A stretch of 30,024 bases of DNA from JAGXTF01 sp038317095 (GCA_038317095.1 JBBQBB010000043.1:1-30024), one strand, 5' to 3'; shown: positions 15,324 to 23,758, counted from the first letter of the stretch. Translations and numbers: made by a program. The notes: generated by a model not told the origin, from the sequence alone.

Positions 15324-16670
15324 ATGAGTAGAATTTTAATTAAACAGGCAAGTGTTGTTAATGAAGGAAAAGTATCTATTGCAGATGTACTTATCATTGG
15401 CGAAAGAATTGAAAAAGTTGCTTCGAATATTTCGGATCCCAATGCAACCATTTTTGAAGCAGAGGGATTGTATCTTTTACCTGGAGTTATAGATGACCAA
15501 GTGCATTTTCGGGAACCGGGTCTCACCCAGAAGGGGAATATTTATTCAGAATCAAAAGCGGCCATCGCTGGAGGCATTACTTCGTATATGGATATGCCCA
15601 ATACCATTCCCAACACGCTTACCCAGGAATTGTTGGGAGAAAAATATGCCATCGCGGCTCAAAGTTCCCTGGCCAACTATTCATTTTTTATGGGGATAGG
15701 AAAAGATAATTTGGAAGAAGCTTTAAAGACAGACAATGAAAATGTTTGTGGAATCACAGACGATGGATTGTATTTTAACAATGACGAAGGTATATTGGCA
15801 AATTACCCCGATTACCTAGATAAACTTTTTTCTAGAAGCGAATCACTCATTGCATTGCACAGTGAAAACGACGCTATCATTAGAAACAATACAGAAATAT
15901 ACCGTAAAATTTACAATAACGATATTCCATTTAAGTTTCACGCACTTATACGCAGCGAAGAGGCTTGTGTAAATGCAACAAAGGGTGTATTGGAAATAGC
16001 CAAAAAATACAACAACCGACTTCACTTGTTTCATATTTCTACCTTGGCAGAAGCCAATTTGTTAGACCAAACTTTGCCGATTCGAGAAAAAAGGATTACC
16101 GCAGAAGCATGCATTCACCATTTGTGGTTTTCGGATAAAGATTATGAGAAATTGGGTGCCAAGATAAAATGGAATCCATCCATAAAAACTGAAAGTGATA
16201 GAAATGGACTTTTAAACGCATTGTTGGAAAATAAACTTGATATTATTGCTACCGACCACGCGCCACATACTAGGGAAGAAAAAAGCGGAAATTATTTCAA
16301 AGCGTTGTCTGGTGGTCCGCTGGTTCAGCATGCATTGCCTGCGATGTTGGATCTTTACCACCAGGGCAAAATTAGTTTAGAAAAAATAGTGGAAAAAATG
16401 TGTCACAATGTTGCTGAAATTTATAGAATCGAAAATAGAGGATACATTCGAGAAGGATACTATGCAGATCTGGTTTTGGTTGATTTGAATAATCCATGGA
16501 AAGTAAACCCTGAAAATATTTTGTACAAATGCAAATGGTCTCCATTTGAAAATCAATTTTTTCAGAGCAAAGTATTGAAAACCTTTGTAAATGGAGCCTT
16601 GGTTTATGATAACGGCATTTTTAATGAAATGGAGAAAGGGATGAGGTTAAAATTTTCGAAAATAAGGTAG
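15324..16670 (+). CDS. pyrC: Dihydroorotase
   Basis: Third step of pyrimidine synthesis: reversible ring closure of carbamoyl aspartate to dihydroorotate. 448 residues, class I amidohydrolase. Visible landmarks: GVIDDQVHFREPG (residues 54-66), GITDDG (143-148; Asp where other amidohydrolases have a carboxylated Lys, as in Aquifex and Bacillus PyrC), IALHSE with metal His 179, LHLFHIS with His 237, and IATDHAPH with catalytic Asp 311. The first His of the usual H-x-H metal pair is Gln 59 here; I have the impression that this is common in Bacteroidota enzymes, so I do not treat the gene as broken. The TIM-barrel ends with the small beta domain (VLKTFVNGALVYDNG). Co-transcribed with the DUF6671 gene. 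Confidence 0.88.
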   Translation: MSRILIKQASVVNEGKVSIADVLIIGERIEKVASNISDPNATIFEAEGLYLLPGVIDDQVHFREPGLTQKGNIYSESKAAIAGGITSYMDMPNTIPNTLTQELLGEKYAIAAQSSLANYSFFMGIGKDNLEEALKTDNENVCGITDDGLYFNNDEGILANYPDYLDKLFSRSESLIALHSENDAIIRNNTEIYRKIYNNDIPFKFHALIRSEEACVNATKGVLEIAKKYNNRLHLFHISTLAEANLLDQTLPIREKRITAEACIHHLWFSDKDYEKLGAKIKWNPSIKTESDRNGLLNALLENKLDIIATDHAPHTREEKSGNYFKALSGGPLVQHALPAMLDLYHQGKISLEKIVEKMCHNVAEIYRIENRGYIREGYYADLVLVDLNNPWKVNPENILYKCKWSPFENQFFQSKVLKTFVNGALVYDNGIFNEMEKGMRLKFSKIR

Positions 16671-16690
16671 AAAAAATAAAACAAATATCA

Positions 16691-16731
16691 AACCCAAAGT
16701 CGCAATAGATTGCTATTGCGGATTTTGGGTT
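16691..16731. other. Long near-perfect inverted repeat between pyrC and sbtA
   Basis: AACCCAAA (16691-16698) and CGCAATAG (16701-16708) pair with CTATTGCG (16713-16720) and TTTGGGTT (16724-16731) around a 4-base loop ATTG, with a small internal mismatch. It is a very stable stem but is followed by AAAATAAA rather than a T-run, so it is either a non-canonical terminator or an mRNA 3'-end stabiliser for pyrC; it ends 33 bases before the sbtA start. Confidence 0.6.
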
Positions 16732-16764
16732 AAAATAAAAAAACAAACAAAGCAAACAAAAGAC

Positions 16765-17727
16765 ATGAACTTTGACTTATTGATTGAAAATCTAACGAAC
16801 CCTGCATTGCTATTTTTTGTGCTTGGAATCATTGCTGTGTATTTAAAAAGTGATTTAGAAATACCACCCAATTCTTCCAAATTTATTTCACTTTATCTAT
16901 TATTTGCCATCGGATTTAAGGGTGGACAAGAATTGTCTCACGAAAAATTTACCAGCGAAATAGCCTTGTCTATGTTGTTTGGTATCGGCGTTTCTTTGGC
17001 CATCCCATTATATACTTTTTTTATATTAAAAAGGAGATTGAATGTGTTTGATGCAGGAGCCATAGCCGCAGCCTATGGATCAGTAAGTGCGGTAACTTTT
17101 GTAACCGCTGTTTCCTATTTGGAATCTCAGCAACTGAGTCTTCACGGGCACATGGTAGCTATAATGGCTTTAATGGAATCGCCGGCAATTATTATTGGAC
17201 TGGTATTGATATCTATTTTCAACAAAGAAGAGTCAAATACGATTAATAAAAGTTCGGTTATAAAACACTCTTTTACGAATGGAAGTGTATTGCTTATTTT
17301 GGGAAGTTTAATTATAGGTTATTTGGCCAGTGCCAAACAGGCGGAGGGAATAAAGCCATTTACCAATGATCTTTTTAAAGGATTTTTGGCTATTTTTCTT
17401 TTGGACATGGGCATTACTAGCGGTAAGAAATTAAAGTCTTTCTTTTCATTTGGTTGGTTTCCTTTTGCATTTGCCATATTCATACCGTTGATTAACGGTT
17501 CCGCCGTTGCCATGCTGAGTTCATTTGTTACAAGCGATATAACCAGTAGATTTATATTTGCTGTTCTGGCAGCGAGTGCCTCCTACATTGCGGTTCCAGC
17601 GGCAATGAAAATTTCTGTTCCAAAAGCAAATCCTGGGCTTTTTTTACCCATGGCACTTGCAGTAACATTTCCAGTTAATATTACGGTTGGTATGCCCATT
17701 TACTTTTTGATTGTACAAAGGTTTTGA
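16765..17727 (+). CDS. sbtA: SbtA-type sodium-dependent bicarbonate transporter
   Basis: 320 residues, about ten hydrophobic segments, no signal peptide; matches the SbtA/DUF897 permease family. Recognisable parts are NPALLFFVLGIIAVYLKSDL at the start, FAIGFKGGQEL, the AIAAAYGSVSAVTFVTAVSY repeat and its counterpart FAVLAASASYIAVPAAMK in the second half, and MALMESPAIIIGLVLIS. In cyanobacteria SbtA imports HCO3- with Na+ and is regulated by the PII-like protein SbtB; no sbtB gene lies next to it here. In a heterotroph it may supply bicarbonate for carboxylases such as carbamoyl-phosphate synthase, which would fit its place beside pyrC, but that is inference. Confidence 0.85.
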   Translation: MNFDLLIENLTNPALLFFVLGIIAVYLKSDLEIPPNSSKFISLYLLFAIGFKGGQELSHEKFTSEIALSMLFGIGVSLAIPLYTFFILKRRLNVFDAGAIAAAYGSVSAVTFVTAVSYLESQQLSLHGHMVAIMALMESPAIIIGLVLISIFNKEESNTINKSSVIKHSFTNGSVLLILGSLIIGYLASAKQAEGIKPFTNDLFKGFLAIFLLDMGITSGKKLKSFFSFGWFPFAFAIFIPLINGSAVAMLSSFVTSDITSRFIFAVLAASASYIAVPAAMKISVPKANPGLFLPMALAVTFPVNITVGMPIYFLIVQRF

Positions 17728-17738
17728 TTGCGAATAAG

Positions 17739-17770
17739 TTTGTAAGATAATGGATTATTTTCTAAATTTG
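17739..17770 (+). promoter_or_regulatory. Complete Bacteroidota promoter (-33 TTTG, -7 TAAATTTG)
   Basis: TTTG at 17739-17742, a 20-base spacer, then TAAATTTG at 17763-17770: both elements match the consensus for the Bacteroidota primary sigma factor. It is 42 bases ahead of the ATG at 17812 and is the best promoter in the window. The -7 box is part of the left arm of an inverted repeat. Confidence 0.7.
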
Positions 17771-17803
17771 CTGACAATTGTTTTTTCATTTGTCCAAATT
17801 TAG
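17762..17803. promoter_or_regulatory. Inverted repeat covering the -7 box and leader
   Basis: CTAAATTTG (17762-17770) is repeated in reverse as CAAATTTAG (17795-17803), and inside it GACAA (17773-17777) faces TTGTC (17790-17794). The left arm contains the -7 box. This could be an operator at which a repressor would block the promoter, or a leader-RNA hairpin close to the start codon at 17812. Confidence 0.55.
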
Positions 17804-17811
17804 AAGCTATA

Positions 17812-18348
17812 ATGAAAGTAAAATCCGAAGCAAAGCAAGCCGTTCAAAAAAAAGGTATTGTTAAAAAAGCGGTCAAAAGCAAATCCGCAGCATTTGTTGC
17901 CGAAGCTATTGAGCATTGTCGACTTGGGAAAGTGGGCCTAAAAGAAGCAGAAATAATATTGCATGAAAAACCACTTCATGTGGAACTTGCTGAATGGATA
18001 GCTTCGGAATATTACGGCGGTGTAAGGTCTGTTTCTAGCAGTAAAAAAGCATGGGATGTGGAATTGCCAACTGGTGAAAGAATACAAGTAAAATCGCACT
18101 CTAAGGCATCATCAACCACAGCGGAATGTACAACATTGTCAAAACATTCCCAAGGCGTTACATATTTATTTATTGTGTTGTTTAGTTTAGATTTATATAT
18201 CAAAGAAATATTTTTTATAGATATCATTGAAGCAGAAAAAATGAGCAATGTCAAACGGGAAATAACATGGGGAAAACTGAGAAATGAGAATCATTCTCAA
18301 ATATTAAAGCCTTTTAAAAAGAAATTTCCATATCTGTTCATGAGTTAA
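17812..18348 (+). CDS. PD-(D/E)XK-like nuclease-fold protein (DUF6998-like), small
   Basis: 178 residues, no signal peptide. A Lys-rich first 25 residues is followed by a helix-rich region with HVELAEWIASEYYGG (about 56-70), then WDVELPTGERIQVKS (81-95) and a hydrophobic strand region YLFIVLFSLDLYIKEIFFID. The spacing E58/E61 ... D82 ... Q92-x-K94 matches a PD-(D/E)XK nuclease core with Gln in place of the middle acid, as in DUF6998-type proteins. No methylase or other partner lies nearby, so it is not an obvious restriction system; it could be an orphan nuclease, a defence remnant or a structural relative with no activity. It has its own promoter with an inverted repeat. Confidence 0.55.
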   Translation: MKVKSEAKQAVQKKGIVKKAVKSKSAAFVAEAIEHCRLGKVGLKEAEIILHEKPLHVELAEWIASEYYGGVRSVSSSKKAWDVELPTGERIQVKSHSKASSTTAECTTLSKHSQGVTYLFIVLFSLDLYIKEIFFIDIIEAEKMSNVKREITWGKLRNENHSQILKPFKKKFPYLFMS

Positions 18349-18875
18349 AAAAAATCCTACAGATTTCAAAATTAAAGTCAAAAACTCGGCCAAGGTTTGC
18401 AAAAGATTTTGGCATACAGAAAAAGGATATTTATATTTTAGAATAATGGAGGACATTCTTTCTAGGTATGGAAATTTGTATTGGGTTTATAGTAAAAGCT
18501 TTGCCTATTGTACAATATGTGATTTTTGCATATAATTTAAATCCAAATGCAATACTTGCATTTGGATTGTTGGCGACCTTTGCCACCAAAGTTTAACGTG
18601 CAGCTCTGTCGCTGTAAATAATGGCAAAACAGTATGGTTGAAATTTTATTTTTACGTTCAAATTAAAGGATAAGTAACATCCAACAAAGTTTGTATATCT
18701 CATACACAAGATGAGTGGGCTGGAGTTACGTTTTTGACATTGACAATGAAAAATGCACTTAAAACTTTAATGTACATATTTAAAAAATTGGACGGATTGA
18801 AGAGAATTGGCAAATTGAACCTCTTTATGCGTGTACCACTTTTTTTTGCATCTGTATTTTAAGATTAAACACCCA
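18349..18875. other. Gene-free stretch, AT-rich, with one perfect hairpin
   Basis: About 530 bases with no plausible coding frame on either strand. Apart from the hairpin at 18540-18568 I see no transfer RNA, promoter or repeat. The gap between an orphan nuclease-like gene and a DUF1003 gene looks like the scar of lost genes. Confidence 0.5.
18540..18568. repeat. Perfect 13-bp-stem hairpin
   Basis: ATCCAAATGCAA (18541-18552) and TTGCATTTGGAT (18556-18567) are exact reverse complements with loop TAC; one more A-T pair closes the base. It is followed by GTTGGCGACC, not by a T-run, so it is a poor terminator. There is no gene within 190 bases upstream or 300 downstream. Confidence 0.65.
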
Positions 18876-19415
18876 ATGAACAAAGATTTCACCAAACTTC
18901 TAGAAACCGAAAACAAGCAACTGGCCAAACTTCAAGAAATAGTTCAGCAAGCTATTTTGGAGGAAAAATTAATTGTTGAGAATCTCTTACACCAACCTAA
19001 AGAGGTTATCAGTACAGGGCAAAATATTTCTGACAAAGTTGCGACTTTTGGAGGTAGTTGGAAATTTATTATTGTATTTTCTGTAATAATATTTATCTGG
19101 ATTTTGTTCAACACACTTTCTCCAAAAGGATCTGAATTTGATCCCTATCCTTTTATATTAATGAATTTGCTATTGTCTGCCATTGCAGCTTTGCAGGCTC
19201 CTATAATTATGATGAGTCAAAACCGAAAAGAAGAAAAAGACAGAAAGCGCAATGAAAACGATTACTTGATAAACCTTAAAGCAGAATTGGAATTGCGAAG
19301 TTTACACCAGAAAATGGACTTGTTACTGGAAGAACAAATAAAAATACTATTCGACAGTCAGGCGAAACAATTGGAAATATTGAATCGGATAGAACATAAA
19401 TTGAGGACAGGTTAG
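18876..19415 (+). CDS. DUF1003 membrane protein
   Basis: 179 residues. A charged N-terminal helix (to about residue 45) and GQNISDKVATFGGSWKFIIV precede two membrane helices, FIIVFSVIIFIWILFNTL and YPFILMNLLLSAIAALQAPI; the segment FDPYPFILMNLLLSAIAALQ with the following APIIMMSQNRKEEKDRKRNE is the DUF1003 signature. The last 60 residues form a coiled coil. I choose ATG 18876; the upstream GTG at 18831 would add residues outside the family. Function unknown; some members are linked with cell-envelope or phage/defence contexts. It converges on the TonB receptor gene that follows. Confidence 0.85.
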   Translation: MNKDFTKLLETENKQLAKLQEIVQQAILEEKLIVENLLHQPKEVISTGQNISDKVATFGGSWKFIIVFSVIIFIWILFNTLSPKGSEFDPYPFILMNLLLSAIAALQAPIIMMSQNRKEEKDRKRNENDYLINLKAELELRSLHQKMDLLLEEQIKILFDSQAKQLEILNRIEHKLRTG

Positions 19416-19477
19416 CATGGCTTCGATTTATAAGAAAATAATATTGTGAAAGATATACATTACACAATTTTCACCCA

Positions 19478-21703
19478 TTAAAAAAGCATAGTAATTGACC
19501 CTAGTAAGCTTCTACCATCTGAGGACCAAACTCCAGGACCAGGATAAAACTGCGGGCGCTTTGTAAAGTAAGATTTGTTGCTTAAATTGTTAATCGATAG
19601 TTTACACGAAATACTTTTGGTAAATTGGCAGGCCAAATTTAAATCCATCAACGAATATGATGGCACCACGCCTACTGCACCTGCAGCATCTGGCGCCAAT
19701 GAATTTAAAGCATCCGCATAAGTTTTTGCTGTGTAAGAATACAAAAAAGTGCCACTGATATTTTTATAAACAAAACTAATTCCATTGCGACTAATATAGG
19801 CGGGTGCAGATTCAACTTTGTTGCCCACTATGGATTTATTTTCATTCCCTTGTTTAACAATTCCTTTTATATAAGTTGCATTCATCAGTGAAGTGCTGGT
19901 AAAAATGGAAATGAAAAAATATTTTGAAAAATGTTGGTTAAATTGAACGAATATTTCTGCACCATAGCAGCGTGAATTGCCAATATTGGTATGTACAACG
20001 ATATATTTCCCTGCAGTATCTATTTGGGCAATGGTCCCCATACGGTTTTTGTAGAGCAATTGGAATGCGCTGACATCCCATTTCCAGTGTGTTGATGAGC
20101 CTCTGAAACCGATTTCACCATTATAGCCGTATGCATCTTTTAAACCTGGTGCCACCTTTTCATAGATAGATACTGGAATGATATCTTTAAAAATTATGGG
20201 CCGGTATGCCTGGCTCCAACCTGCATAAAAGTTGCTATTCTTGGCAATGCCATATTGCGCGGATGCCCCCAATAAGGGGAATTTATGTACAATGTTTATT
20301 GGAACCTGTTCTGCGGGAAGATAAGCAATCTGTCCATTCAATTTTGATCCGCCATTTTCATACCGTATTCCTGTGCAAATGGAAAACTTTTCGGAAATTT
20401 CAATTCTATTTTCTGCGAACAATGCTATATTTTTGGAAAGAAGGTGCATATCTCTTCCCCAGCTTGTACCCGGCTGCAATGCAATGTTCCAATCGCTTGC
20501 AGTGCTTCCTTTTCCTTGTTGCATGCGGTGTAAATCGTTGCGCATTAACTGAAAGCCTGTGGCTATTTGACCCTTCAATTTTCTCAATTTGTATTTATGC
20601 AAAACCCGCATTTCACTCGTGTAACTGTGGTATTGATCAATGTCTACTTGTCTGCTTGCATATTGCATTGTTGCAGGGTCTATTTTATCCACCAAATTGG
20701 CAGGTTTGTCAAACATCACACTGCTTCTTTGCCCCAACACGGCTGATATATTCCAAAATATAGATGTATTTATACTTGGATTCCAATTTAGCGATATCGC
20801 AGGAATAAATATATTCGGTCGATAATAGTTTCTGCTTCTACTGCTCGCTTTTGGGTTTGCCAAAAACATACTGTCTGTCAAAGGACCCGGCATTTGGTAT
20901 AAGTAATCACTGTTACCGATTTGTGCTTTGATTTTAACTTTTTTGGAGGCGAAATAAGTCAACTGAAACATCGAAGAGGAGGCTTTTGAATTTGAATTTT
21001 GTCGATAACCATTGGAAGTGCGTCGGTTATAATATCCATCGTATTGCCATTTGCCGATTCTACCACCCACCGAAATAAAAGTGCTGCTCATGTTAAAAGA
21101 ACCAACGGATTGCACAAATCTGCCACCCAGCTTTCGGGAACTATCTGCTTCTCGTGTGACGTAATTTAGCATTCCGCCAAATTGGGCCCCGTATTGCAAT
21201 GAACCGGTTCCACGCAACAGCTCTATTTTTTCCAAAGCCTCAAAAGGCACAACGTAATGGCTTGCAGGATAGCCATACATATCCGTATTGGTGAGAATTC
21301 CATTTTGACGAATGTTGAATTCCCATCCACGGTGCGGATCTAGGCCCCGGGAGGCAATGTTTACTTGGTTGCCGCTGCCGTCCATGTCATAAACAAAAAT
21401 TCCCGGTACTTGGGCAAACACTTGCCTTGCGTTTTTTTCTGCCAAATTTGCATTTAAACCCTGTAGGTTTATTACTTCATTCTTTTTTCCAGCATAAATA
21501 TATGTACCCACAACATCAGGTTGCCTTTCAATGCTTTTTTTGATTGTACCTTCCGAAATGTTTACCGTTTCAAGCACTTTGGAACTGTCCGATTGGCCTT
21601 GTAAACCAAGTGGATTCATCCATAATAAAATAAAAAACAAACGGAAAATTGCAGTAAAAATAAATCGATATGTGCTTTTTTTAATTCCGTTAATCCAATT
21701 CAT
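19478..21703 (-). CDS. TonB-dependent receptor, FecA/siderophore-like
   Basis: 741 residues. Signal peptide of about 36 residues (hydrophobic FIFTAIFRLFFILLW, cleavage after LQGQ), a TonB-box-like VLETVNIS, then the plug: IYAGKKNEVINLQGLNANLA, ARQVFAQVPGIFVYDMDGSG, NIASRGLDPHRGWEFNIRQN, ALEKIELLRGTGSLQYGAQF and GGMLNYVTR. A 22-strand barrel follows and ends with the terminal Phe (LLGSITMLF). The plug wording (ARQVFAQVPGIFVYDMDGSG, IRQNG, YGYPASHYVVP) is that of FecA-like iron-complex receptors. It has no STN signalling domain, unlike E. coli FecA. Its start overlaps the end of truA by 14 bases, so it is translated from the thiolase-truA transcript. Confidence 0.9.
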   Translation of the reverse strand: MNWINGIKKSTYRFIFTAIFRLFFILLWMNPLGLQGQSDSSKVLETVNISEGTIKKSIERQPDVVGTYIYAGKKNEVINLQGLNANLAEKNARQVFAQVPGIFVYDMDGSGNQVNIASRGLDPHRGWEFNIRQNGILTNTDMYGYPASHYVVPFEALEKIELLRGTGSLQYGAQFGGMLNYVTREADSSRKLGGRFVQSVGSFNMSSTFISVGGRIGKWQYDGYYNRRTSNGYRQNSNSKASSSMFQLTYFASKKVKIKAQIGNSDYLYQMPGPLTDSMFLANPKASSRSRNYYRPNIFIPAISLNWNPSINTSIFWNISAVLGQRSSVMFDKPANLVDKIDPATMQYASRQVDIDQYHSYTSEMRVLHKYKLRKLKGQIATGFQLMRNDLHRMQQGKGSTASDWNIALQPGTSWGRDMHLLSKNIALFAENRIEISEKFSICTGIRYENGGSKLNGQIAYLPAEQVPINIVHKFPLLGASAQYGIAKNSNFYAGWSQAYRPIIFKDIIPVSIYEKVAPGLKDAYGYNGEIGFRGSSTHWKWDVSAFQLLYKNRMGTIAQIDTAGKYIVVHTNIGNSRCYGAEIFVQFNQHFSKYFFISIFTSTSLMNATYIKGIVKQGNENKSIVGNKVESAPAYISRNGISFVYKNISGTFLYSYTAKTYADALNSLAPDAAGAVGVVPSYSLMDLNLACQFTKSISCKLSINNLSNKSYFTKRPQFYPGPGVWSSDGRSLLGSITMLF

Positions 21704-22421
21704 ATTCTACTTTTTCTAAAAACAATCCATGCGCAGGAACACTTTGTCCTGCATCGCTGCGTGCGCCATTGTCGAGGACAGATTTGAAACTTTCTATACT
21801 CATTTTATCCGTCCCAATTTCTACCATAGTTCCCACTATTGCCCTTACCATATTTCGCAAAAAACGATTCGCAGAAATGGTGAAAATGTATTGATTTTCT
21901 TTTTTTATCCATGCTGCATCAGAAACATCACATATATAACTTCCATTGGGCGGTTCGCCTTTACAGAAGCAAGCAAATGCCTTTTTTCCAATCAACAATT
22001 GTGCCGCTTGGTTCATCTTTTCAATATTTAATTCTCCGTTTCTTTGCCAACTTATTTCTTCCGAAAATGGATTTTTATGGCAATGAATATAGTAAGAATA
22101 TTCTCGGCTTTTGGCATCAAAACGTGCGTTAAAATTGTCCTGTACTTTCCAACAATCTGAAACTGAAATATCAGTTGGCAACAATGAATTTATGCGGTTT
22201 AAAAACCGATCGGGTAAAGGTTTGTCGGTATCAAAATGCGCAACATAATCTCTAGCGTGCACACCAGTGTCTGTTCGTCCGCAGCCAGCTATTTCCATAT
22301 TTGTTTGGAACAAAGTGGCTAGGGATTTTTCTATTTCCGCTTGCACCGTATTTGCATTTTCTTGCAATTGCCAACCATGGTAATGGGTACCTTTGTATGA
22401 TAACCGCAAAGCGAAACGCAT
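21690..22421 (-). CDS. truA: tRNA pseudouridine synthase A
   Basis: 243 residues, makes pseudouridine at positions 38-40 of the anticodon arm. Catalytic loop GCGRTDTGVHA with Asp 51; other TruA landmarks are LRLSYKGTHYHGWQ at the start, FNARFDAKSREYSYYI, the segment FACFCKGEPPNGSYICDVSD and FLRNMVRAIVGTMVEIG near the end. The ATG at 22421 gives the normal N-terminus; the longer frame to 22475 runs into the thiolase gene. It starts 5 bases after the thiolase stop. Normal size and complete. Confidence 0.95.
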   Translation of the reverse strand: MRFALRLSYKGTHYHGWQLQENANTVQAEIEKSLATLFQTNMEIAGCGRTDTGVHARDYVAHFDTDKPLPDRFLNRINSLLPTDISVSDCWKVQDNFNARFDAKSREYSYYIHCHKNPFSEEISWQRNGELNIEKMNQAAQLLIGKKAFACFCKGEPPNGSYICDVSDAAWIKKENQYIFTISANRFLRNMVRAIVGTMVEIGTDKMSIESFKSVLDNGARSDAGQSVPAHGLFLEKVEYELD

Positions 22422-22426
22422 AAGGA

Positions 22427-23626
22427 TTACATTTTTTCGAAAACAATAGCACTGCCTTGGCCAACACCGATACACATGGTTGCCAAACCATACCGTGCAT
22501 CGTCGCGTTTCTGCATTTCGTGCAACAATGTAGCGGTAATCCTTGTGCCTGAAGCCCCCAATGGGTGACCAATAGCAATGCTCCCTCCATTTACATTTAC
22601 AATGTCCTGTGGAATCTCCAATGCGCGCATACTGGCAATAACCTGCACGGCAAATGCTTCATTTAATTCGGCCAAACTTAAATCAGAAGCTTTGATTCCG
22701 GCGTTTTTCATCGCCTTTAGTGAAGCGGGTATTGGGCCAATTCCCATAATTTCCGGTGCTACACCTGCTACACCTATCCCCGCAATTCTGGCAATGGGTT
22801 TTAATTTATACCGCACCACCATTTCTTCTGATGCCAAAATCATGCATGCCGCACCGTCGTTTATGCCGCTAGAATTGCCAGCAGTTACACTTCCGTCTTT
22901 TTTAAACGCGGGTTTTAACCCGGCCAAAACTTCTATGCCGCTTAACCTTGGGTGCTCATCTACCTCAAATTGAATGGCATCGCCTTTCTTTTGTGGAATG
23001 ATAACTGGTATAATTTCGGATTTAAATTTGCCATTTGCATTGGCTGATTTCCATTTTAACTGACTTTCATAAGCAAATTGGTCTTGAGCCTCACGACTTA
23101 CATTGTATTTGTCAGCCACGTTTTCCGCCGTTTCACCCATTGTATATGGATGGTACATTTCTGCCAACCTTGGATTGGTAAAACGCCATCCAATGGTGGT
23201 GTCATAGATTTCAACATTGCGTTGGAATGCACCTTCAGCTTTTGCCATAACAAACGGTGCGCGTGTCATACTTTCTGTGCCACCTGCCAAAATCAAATTG
23301 GCTTGGCCGCTTCGGATAGCCATATAGCCATTCATAATGCTTTGTAAGCCCGATGCACAAAGGCGGTTTACCGTATATGCAGGCACTGTTACTGAGATGC
23401 CAGCCAACAAAGACGCCATTCTTGCCACGTTGCGGTTGTCTTCCCCAGCCTGATTCGCTGCGCCAAAAATAACCTCATCCGTTTCAGAAAAATCGATTGT
23501 GGAATTTCGTGCCATAATTCCAGTGATGGCAGTTGCTGCCAAATCATCTGGACGAACTGTTGCCAGCGTGCCCCCAAATTTTCCTACGGCAGTTCGCGCT
23601 ACGTCAATTACATAAACCTCGTTCAT
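22427..23626 (-). CDS. Acetyl-CoA acyltransferase (thiolase, 3-oxoadipyl-CoA-thiolase-like)
   Basis: 399 residues. Active-site Cys 90 in TVNRLCASGLQS, His 354 in IAIGHPLGASG and Cys 385 in MCIGVGQG, all present. GAANQAGEDNRNVARMASLL and the closing VFEKM match the PcaF/PaaJ-type thiolases of aromatic or fatty acid breakdown more than the biosynthetic acetoacetyl-CoA thiolase, but that subtype is a judgement from motif wording. Catalyses thiolytic cleavage of 3-oxoacyl-CoA to acetyl-CoA and a shortened acyl-CoA. First gene of a three-gene unit with truA and the FecA-like receptor; the - strand -7 box at 23646-23653 fits its start. Confidence 0.9.
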   Translation of the reverse strand: MNEVYVIDVARTAVGKFGGTLATVRPDDLAATAITGIMARNSTIDFSETDEVIFGAANQAGEDNRNVARMASLLAGISVTVPAYTVNRLCASGLQSIMNGYMAIRSGQANLILAGGTESMTRAPFVMAKAEGAFQRNVEIYDTTIGWRFTNPRLAEMYHPYTMGETAENVADKYNVSREAQDQFAYESQLKWKSANANGKFKSEIIPVIIPQKKGDAIQFEVDEHPRLSGIEVLAGLKPAFKKDGSVTAGNSSGINDGAACMILASEEMVVRYKLKPIARIAGIGVAGVAPEIMGIGPIPASLKAMKNAGIKASDLSLAELNEAFAVQVIASMRALEIPQDIVNVNGGSIAIGHPLGASGTRITATLLHEMQKRDDARYGLATMCIGVGQGSAIVFEKM

Positions 23627-23645
23627 ATTGCTTGTAAAATAAGTA

Positions 23646-23653
23646 CAAAAGTA
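23646..23653 (-). promoter_or_regulatory. -7 box of the thiolase-truA-receptor unit
   Basis: On the - strand this reads TACTTTTG, an exact TAnnTTTG, 19 bases ahead of the thiolase start codon. No TTTG is seen at the -33 place, so it is a partial promoter match. Confidence 0.45.
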
Positions 23654-23746
23654 AAGGTTGTTGAATTTAACCTGGCCACATTTTAATAATTTTTATGGAT
23701 TTGATGCAACCCTGAAAAAAATTTATTGTCAAAAGGAAAACAACAC

Positions 23747-23752
23747 AGGAGG
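23747..23752 (+). promoter_or_regulatory. Shine-Dalgarno site AGGAGG before the first DUF6089 gene
   Basis: AGGAGG followed by six bases (CATAGT) and ATG at 23759. A full Shine-Dalgarno motif is unusual in this phylum, where most genes in the window have only AT-rich leaders. It decides the start: the GTG/ATG choices further upstream are not needed. Confidence 0.6.
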
Positions 23753-23758
23753 CATAGT

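Noticed and set aside
18349..18875. Transfer RNA or other structured RNA gene
   Set aside because: No cloverleaf or CCA-like end; only one simple hairpin.
20206..20763. 185-codon + strand frame opposite the FecA-like receptor
   Set aside because: Shadow of the receptor gene on the other strand; Cys-rich, no initiation signals.
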